Under the pieces are notes generated by a model. That model was not told where the DNA came from and searched no databases. It worked only from the letters and a program-made list of their open reading frames with translations. From the NCBI GenBank assembly GCA_963675935.2, contig CAXXPV010000006.1, forward strand, positions 62,001-126,000: DNA of 64,000 bases, read 5' to 3'. The stretch's first letter is position 1; each line of letters opens with the position of its first letter. Below are positions 1 through 9,086 of the stretch, piece by piece. The DNA comes from G963675935 sp963675935. Lineage in GTDB: Bacteria; Planctomycetota; Planctomycetia; Pirellulales; Thermoguttaceae. A program made the position numbers and the translations under genes.

Positions 1-165
1 ATCGCCCGGCATGATCGCTCTTATGTCGTCACGACCGACGAGGACGCGCGGGAAATCGCGAGGTATTTTCCCGGCGTGTTTCAAGAGATTCATCGCGAGC
101 CGCGTTTTCTCGCCCACGGCGAAATGGTGGTGCTGAGGGTGGGTGGAAGGAAGGATGAGGAGTGA
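1..165 (+). CDS. C-terminal fragment of a protein cut by the window edge
   Basis: An open frame runs from the first base to a TGA at 163-165 and gives 54 residues with no start in the window. The fragment (containing YVVTTDEDAREIARYFPG and ending VVLRVGGRKDEE) looks like ordinary folded protein. The pattern of a short aspartate-rich strand followed by a 'GEMVVLR' strand is reminiscent of the C-terminal soluble end of planctomycete glycosyltransferase-39-like membrane proteins, but this is a weak impression and the function is unknown. It is followed by a palindromic repeat rather than another gene. Confidence 0.5.
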   Translation: MARHDRSYVVTTDEDAREIARYFPGVFQEIHREPRFLAHGEMVVLRVGGRKDEE

Positions 166-169
166 AATG

Positions 170-313
170 CGTAGGTTATGCTTCAGCATAACGCGACAGG
201 ATTGCAACCAATGGGTCTTGGGTTTTCGGTCTTGGGTCTTGGGGCTTCGTGCCAAGACCAAAGCCCAAAGCCCCAAGACCAGTCCAAGCATTGTCATGCT
301 AAAGCATAACCTA
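170..313. repeat. Nested palindrome between genes
   Basis: The outer arms are gtaggttatgcttcagcat at the left and its near reverse complement ending in gcataacctac at the right. Between them lies a second inverted repeat built from gggtcttggg / cccaagacc units (about 215-281). The whole fills the gap between the partial first gene and the converging OPT gene. Confidence 0.75.
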
Positions 314-317
314 CAAT

Positions 318-2597
318 CTACTTCCTCGTCTTCAACAGCCATCCGCGCCCGACCGACACCAAGAACACCGCCAGCAGCGAGAAGACGACGGCGGCCGTGA
401 TCGTCTGATACGGTAGATTCGTGCCAATGGCCAAGGCCGTGGGAATCGTGTCGCTGAACGCGAGGAACGAAATCACCACGCCGGCGATGCTGCCGCCGGC
501 GATGTAGCCGGTCGAAAGAAGCATTCCGGGACTCATTTCCGATTCGAGTTCCGAGGCCGCGCGGTCGGACTTTTTGCGCCCGATCCGATCGACGATGTAG
601 CGGGCCATGCCGCCGACGAAAATGGGAGTGGACGACGACAGCGGCAAATACATGCCGACGGCGAATGCCAGCGACGAGACGCCGCACAGTTCGACGACCA
701 CGGCGACAATCGCGCCGAGGGCCACGAGCGTCCACGGTAATTTCTGGTTCAAGATGCCGTCGGTAATCAAGGCGAACAGCCGGGCCTGCGGTTGGTCGTA
801 CTTCTGAACGGGGGCGCCGTCGTCGCGTTTCTTCAAGCGGCCGTTGATGCCGGGATCGACCAGCCAGCAGAGCTTTCCGCTTTCATCCACAAGATAGCGG
901 CCCGGCGTCACGCCCTCGGCGTTGCCCTCGACGGCGTGCCAGACGTAATACGCGGGCGGATTCGCCGAGCCGTCGGGCGAGTAGGTTTCTTGCGGGGCGG
1001 TTGCCCGCAACGCGGCCATGTCGAGCGGACGTTTCGGACGGTCGAGGTTCTTTTGCGAGTAAACGGTGCCCGAGGCGTTCATCGCCCAAAGAATCACGCC
1101 GATAATCAGGGCGGAAGAGAGCGAGCCGACCAGGATGCTCCACTGCTGCCACTTGGGCGTCGCGCCGACGAGGTATCCGGTCTTGAGGTCTTGCGACGTG
1201 GTGCCGCCGTTGCTCGACGCGATGCACACGACCGCCGCGATTGAAATGGCCACGAGCCGGTATTGCGGCGCGGTCCAACCGAGGATGAGGAATATCAAGC
1301 ACGTCAAGAGCAGCGTGGCGATGGTCATGCCGGAAATCGGATTGCTCGACGAACCGATCTCGCCGGTCAAACGCGACGAAACCGTGACGAACAGAAACCC
1401 AAACAGCACGATCAACACGGCGGCCAGGAGATTGGTGATGTTGAAAATGGACGAAAAGGAGAATCCGCCGCCGGCCTGCGGATCGGCGCCCAGGAATACC
1501 CAGATCATCGTCACCAGCGCGAGCGAGCCGTACAGCACGAGGCGCAAAGGTAGGTCGCGGTCGGTGCGGGCGGAAAAGGGGACAGTCCCCATTTGTGCGA
1601 AGCACCCGAAGGGCCGTTCCGGCAAATGGGGACTGTCCCCTTTTCCGCCGGCCGGCCGCAAATCTCGCAATCCCGAGACGATCGACGAAATGATCAGCGG
1701 CAGTGCGCGGATCATGCTGATGATTCCGCCGGCTGCGACTGCTCCGGCGCCGATGTAAAGCACATAAGCCGCGCGAAGTTCGCCGGCGTCCATGCTGGAA
1801 ATAAGTGTTTTGCCGGGATCGAGCGGCTGGGTCAAACCGCCGCCGAAAAACATGATGATCGGGCAAAGCACGAGCCACGACAGCACGCCGCCGGCGACCA
1901 TGATGCAAGAGGTCTTCGTGCCGATGATGTAGCCGACGCCCATGAGCGTGGGGTCCATTTCCATCGAGAACGCCGCCCCTTTCAGACACTTGAGCGGCAG
2001 ATCGATCACGTCGCGCCAAAGTTTCAGACTGCCCATGAGAAACTTGTAGACGAACGCGATGCCGAAGCCGGCGAAGACGGTTTTGGCGGTCGCCCCGCCG
2101 GTTTCGCCGATAATCAGCACGTCGGCGCAAGCGGTTCCCTCGGGGTAAATCAATTTGCCGTGTTGCTTGACGATGAACGCCCGGCGAAGCGGAATCATCA
2201 TTAAAATGCCGAGCAACCCGCCCAAGACCGAGACGACCATGATCCGGGCGATGTCCATCTCGAAGCCCAGCAGCATGACCGAGGGCATGCTGGCGCCGAC
2301 GCCGAAGGCGATCGACTCGCCGGCCGAGCCGGTCGTCTGCACGATGTTGTTTTCCAAAATGCTCGCCCGGCGAAAACCGAACGCGCTGGAAAACGCCCGG
2401 AACAGCGTGATCGAAAGCACGGCCACGGGGATCGAGGCCGAGACGGTCATGCCGACCTTCAGCACGAGGTAGAGCGATGACGCGCCGAAGACGATGCCCA
2501 GCACCGCGCCGACTAAAACGGCGGGCAGAGTGAATTCGGGCAGCGTGACGTCGTCGGGGACGTAGGGTTTATGGGCAGGCGCGTTGGGTTCCGACAT
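318..2597 (-). CDS. OPT family oligopeptide transporter
   Basis: Integral membrane proton-coupled transporter of the oligopeptide transporter (OPT/YSL) superfamily, moving peptides or metal chelates inward. The 759-residue product has about 14-16 hydrophobic segments. The N-terminus (LPEFTLPAVLVGAVLGIVF) and the segment with YPEGTACADVL are typical of bacterial OPT proteins. The start is the ATG at 2597 (MSEPNAPAHKPY); the open frame extends further upstream, but that part is encoded by a palindromic repeat and is unlikely to be translated. Residues about 317-343 are encoded by an inserted 81-bp palindrome (1569-1649) that keeps the frame and lies in a loop between membrane segments. A soluble loop near residues 520-580 contains a proline-rich stretch. 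No operon partner is visible. Confidence 0.88.
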   Translation of the reverse strand: MSEPNAPAHKPYVPDDVTLPEFTLPAVLVGAVLGIVFGASSLYLVLKVGMTVSASIPVAVLSITLFRAFSSAFGFRRASILENNIVQTTGSAGESIAFGVGASMPSVMLLGFEMDIARIMVVSVLGGLLGILMMIPLRRAFIVKQHGKLIYPEGTACADVLIIGETGGATAKTVFAGFGIAFVYKFLMGSLKLWRDVIDLPLKCLKGAAFSMEMDPTLMGVGYIIGTKTSCIMVAGGVLSWLVLCPIIMFFGGGLTQPLDPGKTLISSMDAGELRAAYVLYIGAGAVAAGGIISMIRALPLIISSIVSGLRDLRPAGGKGDSPHLPERPFGCFAQMGTVPFSARTDRDLPLRLVLYGSLALVTMIWVFLGADPQAGGGFSFSSIFNITNLLAAVLIVLFGFLFVTVSSRLTGEIGSSSNPISGMTIATLLLTCLIFLILGWTAPQYRLVAISIAAVVCIASSNGGTTSQDLKTGYLVGATPKWQQWSILVGSLSSALIIGVILWAMNASGTVYSQKNLDRPKRPLDMAALRATAPQETYSPDGSANPPAYYVWHAVEGNAEGVTPGRYLVDESGKLCWLVDPGINGRLKKRDDGAPVQKYDQPQARLFALITDGILNQKLPWTLVALGAIVAVVVELCGVSSLAFAVGMYLPLSSSTPIFVGGMARYIVDRIGRKKSDRAASELESEMSPGMLLSTGYIAGGSIAGVVISFLAFSDTIPTALAIGTNLPYQTITAAVVFSLLAVFLVSVGRGWLLKTRK
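1569..1649. repeat. Palindromic element inserted in frame in the OPT gene
   Basis: The arms are ggcggaaaaggggacagtcc and its reverse complement, which continue as a long stem around a GC-rich centre. The length is 81 bp (27 codons) and it adds a glycine/proline-rich peptide without breaking the frame. Arms of similar type (aaaaaggggg / ccccctttttc) occur just upstream of this gene. Confidence 0.85.
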
Positions 2598-2650
2598 GAT
2601 GAATTCCAGGCAGTGCGTGGCAACCGTTCGCCCTCTCCTCACGTGGATAG

Positions 2651-2749
2651 CAGCCTGTTGAAAAAGGGGGACAGGCACCTCACTGCCACTGTTTTCTGCG
2701 GCATTTCCGCGTGTCAGTTCGGAGCCAGTCCCCTTTTTCAACAGGCTGA
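2651..2749. repeat. Palindromic element upstream of the OPT gene
   Basis: Inverted arms cagcctgttgaaaaaggggg and ccccctttttcaacaggctg, with an internal sequence carrying gacaggcacc. It lies immediately upstream of the OPT start and probably in its leader. Confidence 0.8.
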
Positions 2750-2778
2750 TAGGGCATGGAAATCAGCATTGTAGCACG

Positions 2779-3333
2779 TCAGGACGCTTCGACAACGCAC
2801 CGTGTTATCTTTTCCTGCTGTCTTTTCCATACTCGGGCTTCAATGCAGCGCGTCAGCCGAGCAACCGGCGGGTCGCGATCCGCGACACGGGAAATTGTCA
2901 GGGGAACGGACATCCGCGGCATCCACCGGCGTCGTCGCGGCAGGAACCGGCGCAACGACGAAAACCGCCAACCGCGCACCTCCATGCCTTTCAGGCGAAG
3001 TCCCCAAGGGCGCAACAACGAGCCGAGACGAATTTTTTCGCTCCGGAACGACGCGAGTACTTGCCGCTGGAGACGGCGAACCGCCCGCTGCTCGACGCGG
3101 AACTGCTGAATCGCTTCGAGCCGCCGGCGGACTTGCTCGACCAATTCGCCGTCGCGGCCGAGATAGATCGAATGTTGGCGGCCACCCTCCCGATAGGCGA
3201 GTCGATAGTAGGGGCCGAAGGTTTTGCCGTCGCGGCGTCGCCAACCGGCGGCGATATGGCCCCGGAGAGCGAATAGTTCGGGTCGAAGGGCCAGGAGCCG
3301 CAGCGCGGGATGTTCGAGTTGGTCAGCAGGCAT
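2779..3333 (-). CDS. DUF6788-like conserved hypothetical protein
   Basis: 184 residues from an ATG at 3333 (MPADQLEHPALRLL). The N-terminal half contains RGHIAAGWRRRDGKTFGPYY followed by a short strand and GELVEQVRRRLEAIQ. This resembles the small DUF6788 family, whose members read 'RGSL..GPYY..Y...G..R..Y..' and then end in a helix; those proteins often lie near mobile elements. The C-terminal half is very arginine-rich and may be a degenerate extension. Function is unknown. No metal-binding cysteines of the usual family member are visible. Confidence 0.5.
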   Translation of the reverse strand: MPADQLEHPALRLLALRPELFALRGHIAAGWRRRDGKTFGPYYRLAYREGGRQHSIYLGRDGELVEQVRRRLEAIQQFRVEQRAVRRLQRQVLASFRSEKIRLGSLLRPWGLRLKGMEVRGWRFSSLRRFLPRRRRWMPRMSVPLTISRVADRDPPVARLTRCIEARVWKRQQEKITRCVVEAS

Positions 3334-3527
3334 TGGAATTTCCAATTTCAGCCTCCGTTCAGGCTTTTACAGCCTGGGAAAGTGGCGGTCTGGGCGGTCT
3401 GAACGACGCAAAAAGGGGGCAGATTTATGTTTTCGGCCTGTCGTTCTTTGGCAAGGCGAATTATTTCGCCGAAAAATAGACCCGTCCACGGCGTTTGCCG
3501 AAGTTCTTCTGGCGAACGATGCAAGGT

Positions 3528-3647
3528 AGGGCCGATCAGTTATCCAATTTAAGTAGCACAGGCATCCTGCCTGTGCCCGAAAAACACAGGCAGGATGCCT
3601 GTGCTACAGCAAATGCCGTTACCCAACTTGAAAAACTGATTGGCCCT
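3528..3647. repeat. Nested palindrome (cagg-catcctg type)
   Basis: The inner palindrome at 3553-3607 reads gtagcacaggcatcctgcct and its reverse complement around a gcccgaaaaac centre. It sits inside an outer imperfect inverted repeat (agggccgatcagttatccaa at the left, ctgattggccct at the right). I see no gene in the rest of the gap between the DUF6788-like gene and position 3843. Confidence 0.75.
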
Positions 3648-3843
3648 GTGTTGCAGGGCGATTGGCGCAATCTGGAGTTTCATGCGCGGGATTGTAGCAC
3701 AAGCGCTGGCCCAATTTCCATAAGATTTTGGCAAAACGAAGAGCGGTTTGAGCAGTGTTGACGAACTCCCGCGAATGAAAGGGGGTGGGGGAATCAGCTT
3801 TGCAACACGTCGCGGGGCGCCGACAATTACAGCCACTCGACGG

Positions 3844-3999
3844 CTACCAATAAATCCACGTGTTGGTCGGATCGATCAGCGAATAGGTTGGGGCCTCAAT
3901 CCCATCCGTCTTTAGCAGCGTCAAGGCAATTCCATGATACAGGCTGCTCCGCAAGAGCGGATCGGTTTCGTTAGGAGTCGTCTCCCGCCAATCAGGCCG
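3844..3999 (-). pseudogene. In-frame coding-like tail beyond the TGA of the downstream-converging secreted protein gene
   Basis: After the TGA at 4000-4002 the same frame stays open for 51 codons to a TAG at 3844-3846. The translation has normal composition for the neighbourhood (RSSLYHGIALTLLKTDGIEA, then a tryptophan/tyrosine-rich end WIYW). It could be the original C-terminus of the gene at 4000-5937, separated by a nonsense mutation, or chance. It is annotated separately because its translation is not established. Confidence 0.35.
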
Positions 4000-5937
4000 T
4001 CAGAGCAGCGGATCGACCTCGAAACGGGCTGAAACGTCGGTTTTTCCCTGCTCGGCTTCCGCTTCGACGCAAACCGACAGTTTTTTTTGCGGCGGCCAAT
4101 GCGGAATCTCCAGGTTGGCCTCCACGTAACCGCCGGGGACGAGGGCCGCGGCAGGCTGGGCCTTCGATATCGCCTGATCGCCGTCGAACAAGGTTACTCG
4201 CGCAATCTTGAGATTGTCTTTCCCTTCTTTGTGGATGATGCGCAGGCAATACTTTCCGGCGTGATCGAAATATCTTGGCATGTCCAAATAGAAATTCCAT
4301 CTGTTCGCGCCGCTTTTAACATAGCAGGGCGACAAGCCATAGCAGAAGGCCACGGGTTCGGGTGTTTTGTTGAACATGGCCAAGTAGCCGACCGCGCCCA
4401 AGCCCCAGACCGTGTCGGGATCGAACTTGAGTATCTCGCGCTGCACGTCGAATCGCTGCTCCTCGTGGCCGGGCCAGCGGCGGTAGATGTTGAACTTGCC
4501 GAGCATGATTCGCTGGATGTTTTCATGCGTCAGGCGGGCGTTGCCCGGGTGATGCAACTCGGCGTCGATCTTGGCCAGGGCCTCCTCGTATTTCTTTTCG
4601 TCCACGAGTTTGTAGGCGTCGCTTACGATGGGGGGAACATTGCGGACCTCGGGCGGAAACATCAGCCGGCGGCTGCAACCGGCCTCGCCCTTCGGGTCGG
4701 CGGCGCGGATTTTGTCGTGGATCGGGCGATAAGCGTCATGGAAGGCGGCGGTGTCGTCCATCAGCAGGAGCCCGTCGAGATACGACTCGGCTTGATGCGT
4801 TCCGGTTTCCTTTTCGGCCTTGGCCCAAAGCTCGTCGCGCAACACCCTGGCTTTTCGCATTTTGGCGATGCGCTGCGCCAGCGACGCCGGAGTGAGATCG
4901 TTCCGAGGGCGGTTTTCGCAAGCGACGGGCCGGCCTTCCTTGTCCATGAAGGCGATGCGCGGAATGCAAACATCGCGCCAGTTGAACGGAGCGTTATCGG
5001 CGATTTCGCGCTCGGCGCGGCCGACGGTCTCGATGTCGGCCGCGAGGGTCGGCTGATCGATGATCGTGGCCGAAATGCAGCCGGGATTATGTTTAGCCCA
5101 AGGCGTTTTGCAGATCAGCCGCACCATGAGTTGTTTGCCGGCCTGGACATTTTTGTCGAGAACGATTAGCAGCGTGCGGGGGCGATGATCGTGTCCTTGG
5201 GAATTCCAAGAACTCTCTGGCTTGTCGGCGACGCCGTCGATCGTCCGGGAAGCGGGGAAATTTGCGTCCGTCGCGTTGCCCCAAGCGGCGACGGCTTTTT
5301 GGCCGGCGATTTGGATTTCGGTGATGCCGAAGTTTCCGTTGTCGGCCCGTCCGGGTCCGCGGCCTGGCAGTTTGTCATCGAGGGGAAAATCGATTCGCAG
5401 GACGTTGCCCGCTTCCGCCGGCTTGATCGTGAGAGTCAACACTTCTTGGTTGGGATTGGGGCCGGTCGCTCGGAAACAACCGTCGGGCCGTTTTTGGAAG
5501 ATCGTGCCGTTCGCGCACGAGATTTTCATGATTTCGTCGGTCGGCAGCGGTTCGTTATCGTCCGCGAGATCGCGCAGATGTTGCAACGGCGGTTTCGGCC
5601 CGAAGCCGCAGGCCGGCTGCGCGTCGGCCGAGGCGATTCCGCTGACGGGGCGGCTGCCCGGCATTTCGGGATTATCAACCGCGACGAGGATCACGTCGCC
5701 TTCGACGGCCTTGAGAAAATCCGGCGTATTCCATGCCCGCGTGTAAAGATATTCGCCCAAGTGGTTCCAATCGCTGCCGCGTTGGAGAACGGCGATATCG
5801 GCGCCGGTTTGCTTGGCGCGTTCGAGTGCTGCTTTATACGTGGCCGCGCGCTGGGCCGCGTCCGCTTCGCCGTACAGGCCGAAAACAATCGCAACGGCGG
5901 CGATTGCCCACGAAACAGAATGCTTGGTGTTCATCAT
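4000..5937 (-). CDS. Exported protein with thioredoxin-like N-terminal region, function unknown
   Basis: 645 residues. The start ATG at 5937 overlaps the TGA of the upstream gene (TGATG), so the two are translationally coupled. A signal peptide is visible (hydrophobic AIAAVAIVFGLYGEADAA). It is followed by a segment with ADIAVLQRGSDWNHLGE and GDVILVAVDNPE that resembles planctomycete thioredoxin-like domains, without a CXXC pair. A beta-rich domain with LRIDFPLDD and ASRTIDG recalls a discoidin-like fold. The C-terminal half is helical with tetratricopeptide character. It is probably a periplasmic or surface partner of the preceding gene. An in-frame coding-like tail follows its TGA. Confidence 0.6.
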   Translation of the reverse strand: MMNTKHSVSWAIAAVAIVFGLYGEADAAQRAATYKAALERAKQTGADIAVLQRGSDWNHLGEYLYTRAWNTPDFLKAVEGDVILVAVDNPEMPGSRPVSGIASADAQPACGFGPKPPLQHLRDLADDNEPLPTDEIMKISCANGTIFQKRPDGCFRATGPNPNQEVLTLTIKPAEAGNVLRIDFPLDDKLPGRGPGRADNGNFGITEIQIAGQKAVAAWGNATDANFPASRTIDGVADKPESSWNSQGHDHRPRTLLIVLDKNVQAGKQLMVRLICKTPWAKHNPGCISATIIDQPTLAADIETVGRAEREIADNAPFNWRDVCIPRIAFMDKEGRPVACENRPRNDLTPASLAQRIAKMRKARVLRDELWAKAEKETGTHQAESYLDGLLLMDDTAAFHDAYRPIHDKIRAADPKGEAGCSRRLMFPPEVRNVPPIVSDAYKLVDEKKYEEALAKIDAELHHPGNARLTHENIQRIMLGKFNIYRRWPGHEEQRFDVQREILKFDPDTVWGLGAVGYLAMFNKTPEPVAFCYGLSPCYVKSGANRWNFYLDMPRYFDHAGKYCLRIIHKEGKDNLKIARVTLFDGDQAISKAQPAAALVPGGYVEANLEIPHWPPQKKLSVCVEAEAEQGKTDVSARFEVDPLL

Positions 5938-8675
5938 CAGTAGAGCTTCCGTCCGTAAATCAAGATGGCTCGGAGGTGGAAATAATCGTTTCGGCCGGCG
6001 GGACGTTCGACACGAACAAACTTGGCTTGAATGTTCTTGCCTTGCAAATCGGCGCGAAACACATTGTCGGCCTTGGCGAACGAAGCGACTTCGGTCCACT
6101 TGGCGCCGTCGGGCGAGACGGAAATCTTCAGCGGAACCTGGCGTTCGGGACACATTTCATAACGATTGACCAGCACGATGCCGGAGATGGCCGCGTTGCC
6201 GGGCAGTTGCACTTGCGCCCAGGGATTGTCTTCGCTGTTGGCGTGGAAGAAGCCGCCGAATTTGCCGCCGCTCAACAGCGCCGAGTAGGATTGCGGCCGG
6301 TCGTCCCCATGAAAACTGCTTATGCGCAGGATGCCGTCGGCCGAGAGCAGCGTGCCGGGGAATGGAGCGATTTTCGGGAATTGGGCGGCCTGCTCGGGTG
6401 AGAGTCGGACATCGGACGGTTGCAGCGGCGGCAAAAAGTCTTTGCCGAGTTTCATCCACAAGCGGGCGAGTTCGATGTCGCCGCGTTCGCCGGCGGCTCG
6501 GATGCCGCCTTGAATTTGGCTTTGCATCAAATTGCTGTTTGCTTCGCCGCCGAGTTTTTTGAAGCAATCGCCGATGATCTTGACGAACCGCGGGGCGGTC
6601 GCTGGATTGTTCTTCACGAACCGATTTTGCCCCCACTCCAAAACCATGCTGAAAATCTCGTCGTTGGGCGCCGGCGCCGCATGGATATGCAACACTCGGT
6701 CGAAAAAGTCCACGCCGGCGGCCGGATCGCCCAGTTGATCGGCCTGCCAGTTAAGCACATTGGCGAGTTGATAGCCGTCGTACTGTTTCGCGCCGTCCCG
6801 GCGAAAGATTCGATGGCATTCGAGGAAGAAATCCCTTCTTTCCTCGGGTTTCATCGTTGGGAGCCTTTTTTCGATGGCGAGACGCACCAAGGCCCAGCCC
6901 GCTTCGTGATAGCCGGAAAATGTTTGGGCGGCCGATTGCGAGAATTTGCGCCACATCGCCGGGGAAATGCCGGAGGTGTTTTCCATCACCCGCATGCAAT
7001 CGAGCCAAATGCCGTAATTGAGCGGTTGGGCTCGGAACGCCTGGGCGTATGCTTTTTTCCAATCGCCGAACGCCGTCACGCCGTTGAAATCGACTTCAAG
7101 CCCCTCGTTTCCGCCGCCCTGGCAATACTGGACGCCCAATGCGTGAACGCCGGCCGTCAGGTTGACGATGTTCGCCTGTGGGGAATTGTTGGATTCCACG
7201 ATCATCTTGCCGTCGATCCAGACGCGGCCGTGGTCGTCGGCCCGCATGGCCACGCGAATGTCGCCCTTGCGGGAAACGCTGATTCGTCCCATCCATACCG
7301 CGCCGTAATTGTAGGGCGGTTTCTGTTTCAACGCGGCAATGTCGATGCGTTTCGCCGGCCCTTGATCATCCGGCTTCAGCTTGGAAAAATCAGGCAAGGA
7401 ACCTCCGACGTTGCGACGGTAAAGCATGTAGCGCAAACCGGGGAGAATCCGAACCTGCGGGCGGTTCTCCTCGCTCAACAATTTTGCGATCATGGCCAAC
7501 CGATGGGCGGCGAGAAAATGGACGCGATCCTGCTGAACCGGTTCGTACAGCCAATTCGCCGTGGCGTAGTGGGTGCCTTCCCAGCCGGGCGCGTTGAAAT
7601 CGGTGTTGGCTCCTCCGGCGCAATCGTAGGCGATCGGCCAGTGTTTTCCCATGCGAAAGGTATGGCAACAGTGGGCAGGCTGTCCGGCCAATCCCGACAT
7701 GACGCCATGCGCCTCGCCGACTCCCCAGCCGTATCGCGAAATGTTTTCGCATTGGCCGCCGAGAACGAAAGTGGATTCCGTCGTGCAGCCGCAAAGATAT
7801 TCCAGGGGCCGATACCAGAACGGCCCCTGGGGGGAATCGCCGTAGGGATTCTCGTTGACCCACCAGCAGACTCGCCAAGCGTTGATGTATTCCTCGATCT
7901 TTTGTTGCCGGTTGTTCAACAGGAAATCGTATTCGCGGCCGGGGTCGGTGTCGCGATTGGCGCTGACGCCCAGATAAATCGCCCATTCCATTTCTCGCAC
8001 ATCCAGCGTATCGAAACCCGCGTGGAGCAAACCTTGCCGGTGCGAATCCTGAATTTGATGAAAACGGCGGATCAACCAATAGGGCAGCATATCGGCGCGC
8101 AATGCCATCGCCGTGGCCAAACGGCGGTAAACCGGTTTGTCCAAGTTCTTTCCATACCGATGAAGCAGATACAGATTGTCCAATGCCTTGGGGAAAGTCC
8201 TGCCTTCCAGGCCGTAAGGGGCTTTCTCGAAATTGGAAACCAAAAAGGACTCCACCCAGTTCGGATCTTCTAAAAACGCCGTGAGAAACTTCACGCCGCC
8301 TTCCCTCGCGGCGATCTCGGCGACGATGTCTTCCCCGACGCAACGAATCAACTCTTGTTGCGCCAAGCTTGCCCGAACATTCGGCTTGGCTATGACCGAA
8401 GACAAGTCGGTCATTCCGCCGGATTCGTCAATGGCGTCCCGGACTTGTTTTCTGAGTTTGCGGGCAAGACCGGCGATGTTGCGGTTGCCGAGGGCATCTT
8501 CGATCAGCGAGGCGTTGGCGCCCACCGGGCCGGCGGAGAGAAACTCGGGCGGATCGCCCGAGGCCTGTTGACCCGGACAGGAGTCGCCGCTGCTCCACGC
8601 GAAAGACGCGACCAGCAGAAATAGGCCGGCAGGCACACTGGTGAATCGCACTTTTCCCAATAGAAATAATGTCAT
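5937..8675 (-). CDS. Large exported protein with transglutaminase-like, PA14-like and discoidin-like domains
   Basis: 912 residues from the ATG at 8675, which has a good ribosome site (GGAGCGGGG). The signal sequence is MTLFLLGKVRF followed by a hydrophobic stretch. The middle contains a cysteine- and histidine-rich block (GGQCENISRYGWGVGEAHGV, then PAHCCHTFRMGKHWPIAYD) resembling the transglutaminase-like cores of other planctomycete exported proteins. Next comes a beta-sandwich segment of PA14 type (VWIDGKMIVESNN, LTAGVHALGVQY), and a C-terminal F5/8 type C (discoidin) carbohydrate-binding-like domain (WAQVQLPGNAAISGIVLVNR, VPLKISVSPDG, AKFVRVERP). It is likely a surface or periplasmic protein acting on polysaccharide or peptide. 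Upstream open frame was rejected as repeat-derived. Confidence 0.62.
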   Translation of the reverse strand: MTLFLLGKVRFTSVPAGLFLLVASFAWSSGDSCPGQQASGDPPEFLSAGPVGANASLIEDALGNRNIAGLARKLRKQVRDAIDESGGMTDLSSVIAKPNVRASLAQQELIRCVGEDIVAEIAAREGGVKFLTAFLEDPNWVESFLVSNFEKAPYGLEGRTFPKALDNLYLLHRYGKNLDKPVYRRLATAMALRADMLPYWLIRRFHQIQDSHRQGLLHAGFDTLDVREMEWAIYLGVSANRDTDPGREYDFLLNNRQQKIEEYINAWRVCWWVNENPYGDSPQGPFWYRPLEYLCGCTTESTFVLGGQCENISRYGWGVGEAHGVMSGLAGQPAHCCHTFRMGKHWPIAYDCAGGANTDFNAPGWEGTHYATANWLYEPVQQDRVHFLAAHRLAMIAKLLSEENRPQVRILPGLRYMLYRRNVGGSLPDFSKLKPDDQGPAKRIDIAALKQKPPYNYGAVWMGRISVSRKGDIRVAMRADDHGRVWIDGKMIVESNNSPQANIVNLTAGVHALGVQYCQGGGNEGLEVDFNGVTAFGDWKKAYAQAFRAQPLNYGIWLDCMRVMENTSGISPAMWRKFSQSAAQTFSGYHEAGWALVRLAIEKRLPTMKPEERRDFFLECHRIFRRDGAKQYDGYQLANVLNWQADQLGDPAAGVDFFDRVLHIHAAPAPNDEIFSMVLEWGQNRFVKNNPATAPRFVKIIGDCFKKLGGEANSNLMQSQIQGGIRAAGERGDIELARLWMKLGKDFLPPLQPSDVRLSPEQAAQFPKIAPFPGTLLSADGILRISSFHGDDRPQSYSALLSGGKFGGFFHANSEDNPWAQVQLPGNAAISGIVLVNRYEMCPERQVPLKISVSPDGAKWTEVASFAKADNVFRADLQGKNIQAKFVRVERPAGRNDYFHLRAILIYGRKLY

Positions 8676-8903
8676 TCCCCGCTCCAGGGTCTCGTGTTGG
8701 TCAGTCGATGGCTTTCTTTGGCTTTGCGAATCATCCGCGCAGCAACCGTCTCGCGGGACGGTTCGGGGGGGGAGACTCCCAATGCCAATTTCGCCGGAAA
8801 GCCGACTGATGTTTTGGTGTGTGTGGGTGTGGGTAGGGTGGGACCACAGCCAAAACGACAGCCCCCATTCTACACGAGAATTATTTCCGTGGCAAGCGTT
8901 TTC

Positions 8904-9081
8904 GGCTTCATGCCAGGAGAACTGCAAAGTCGCATTTTGGGGATAGATAGGAAAGGCCGTCATTCTGATCGCAGCGAAGAATCTCGTTGGCCCGCAGGAG
9001 CTTACGCGATACCACGGAGATTCTTCGCTGCGCTCAGAATGACGGTTTTCTGGACTTTGCAGTTGTCCTGGGCTTCATGCC
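8904..9081. mobile_element. MITE-like palindromic element with 11-bp target duplication
   Basis: Element at 8915-9070 with terminal inverted repeats caggagaactgcaaagtc / gactttgcagttgtcctg. It is flanked on both sides by the 11-bp direct repeat ggcttcatgcc (8904-8914 and 9071-9081), which reads as a target-site duplication. Inside is a second palindrome (8959-9043) of the type gtcattctgatcgcagcgaa / ttcttcgctgcgctcag. There is no coding capacity. It lies next to the 3' end of nifS. Confidence 0.85.
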
Positions 9082-9086
9082 GTTTT

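Noticed and set aside
4000..4002. TGA as selenocysteine codon
   Set aside because: The context contains no redox motif and I see no convincing adjacent hairpin; a nonsense mutation or chance open frame is simpler.
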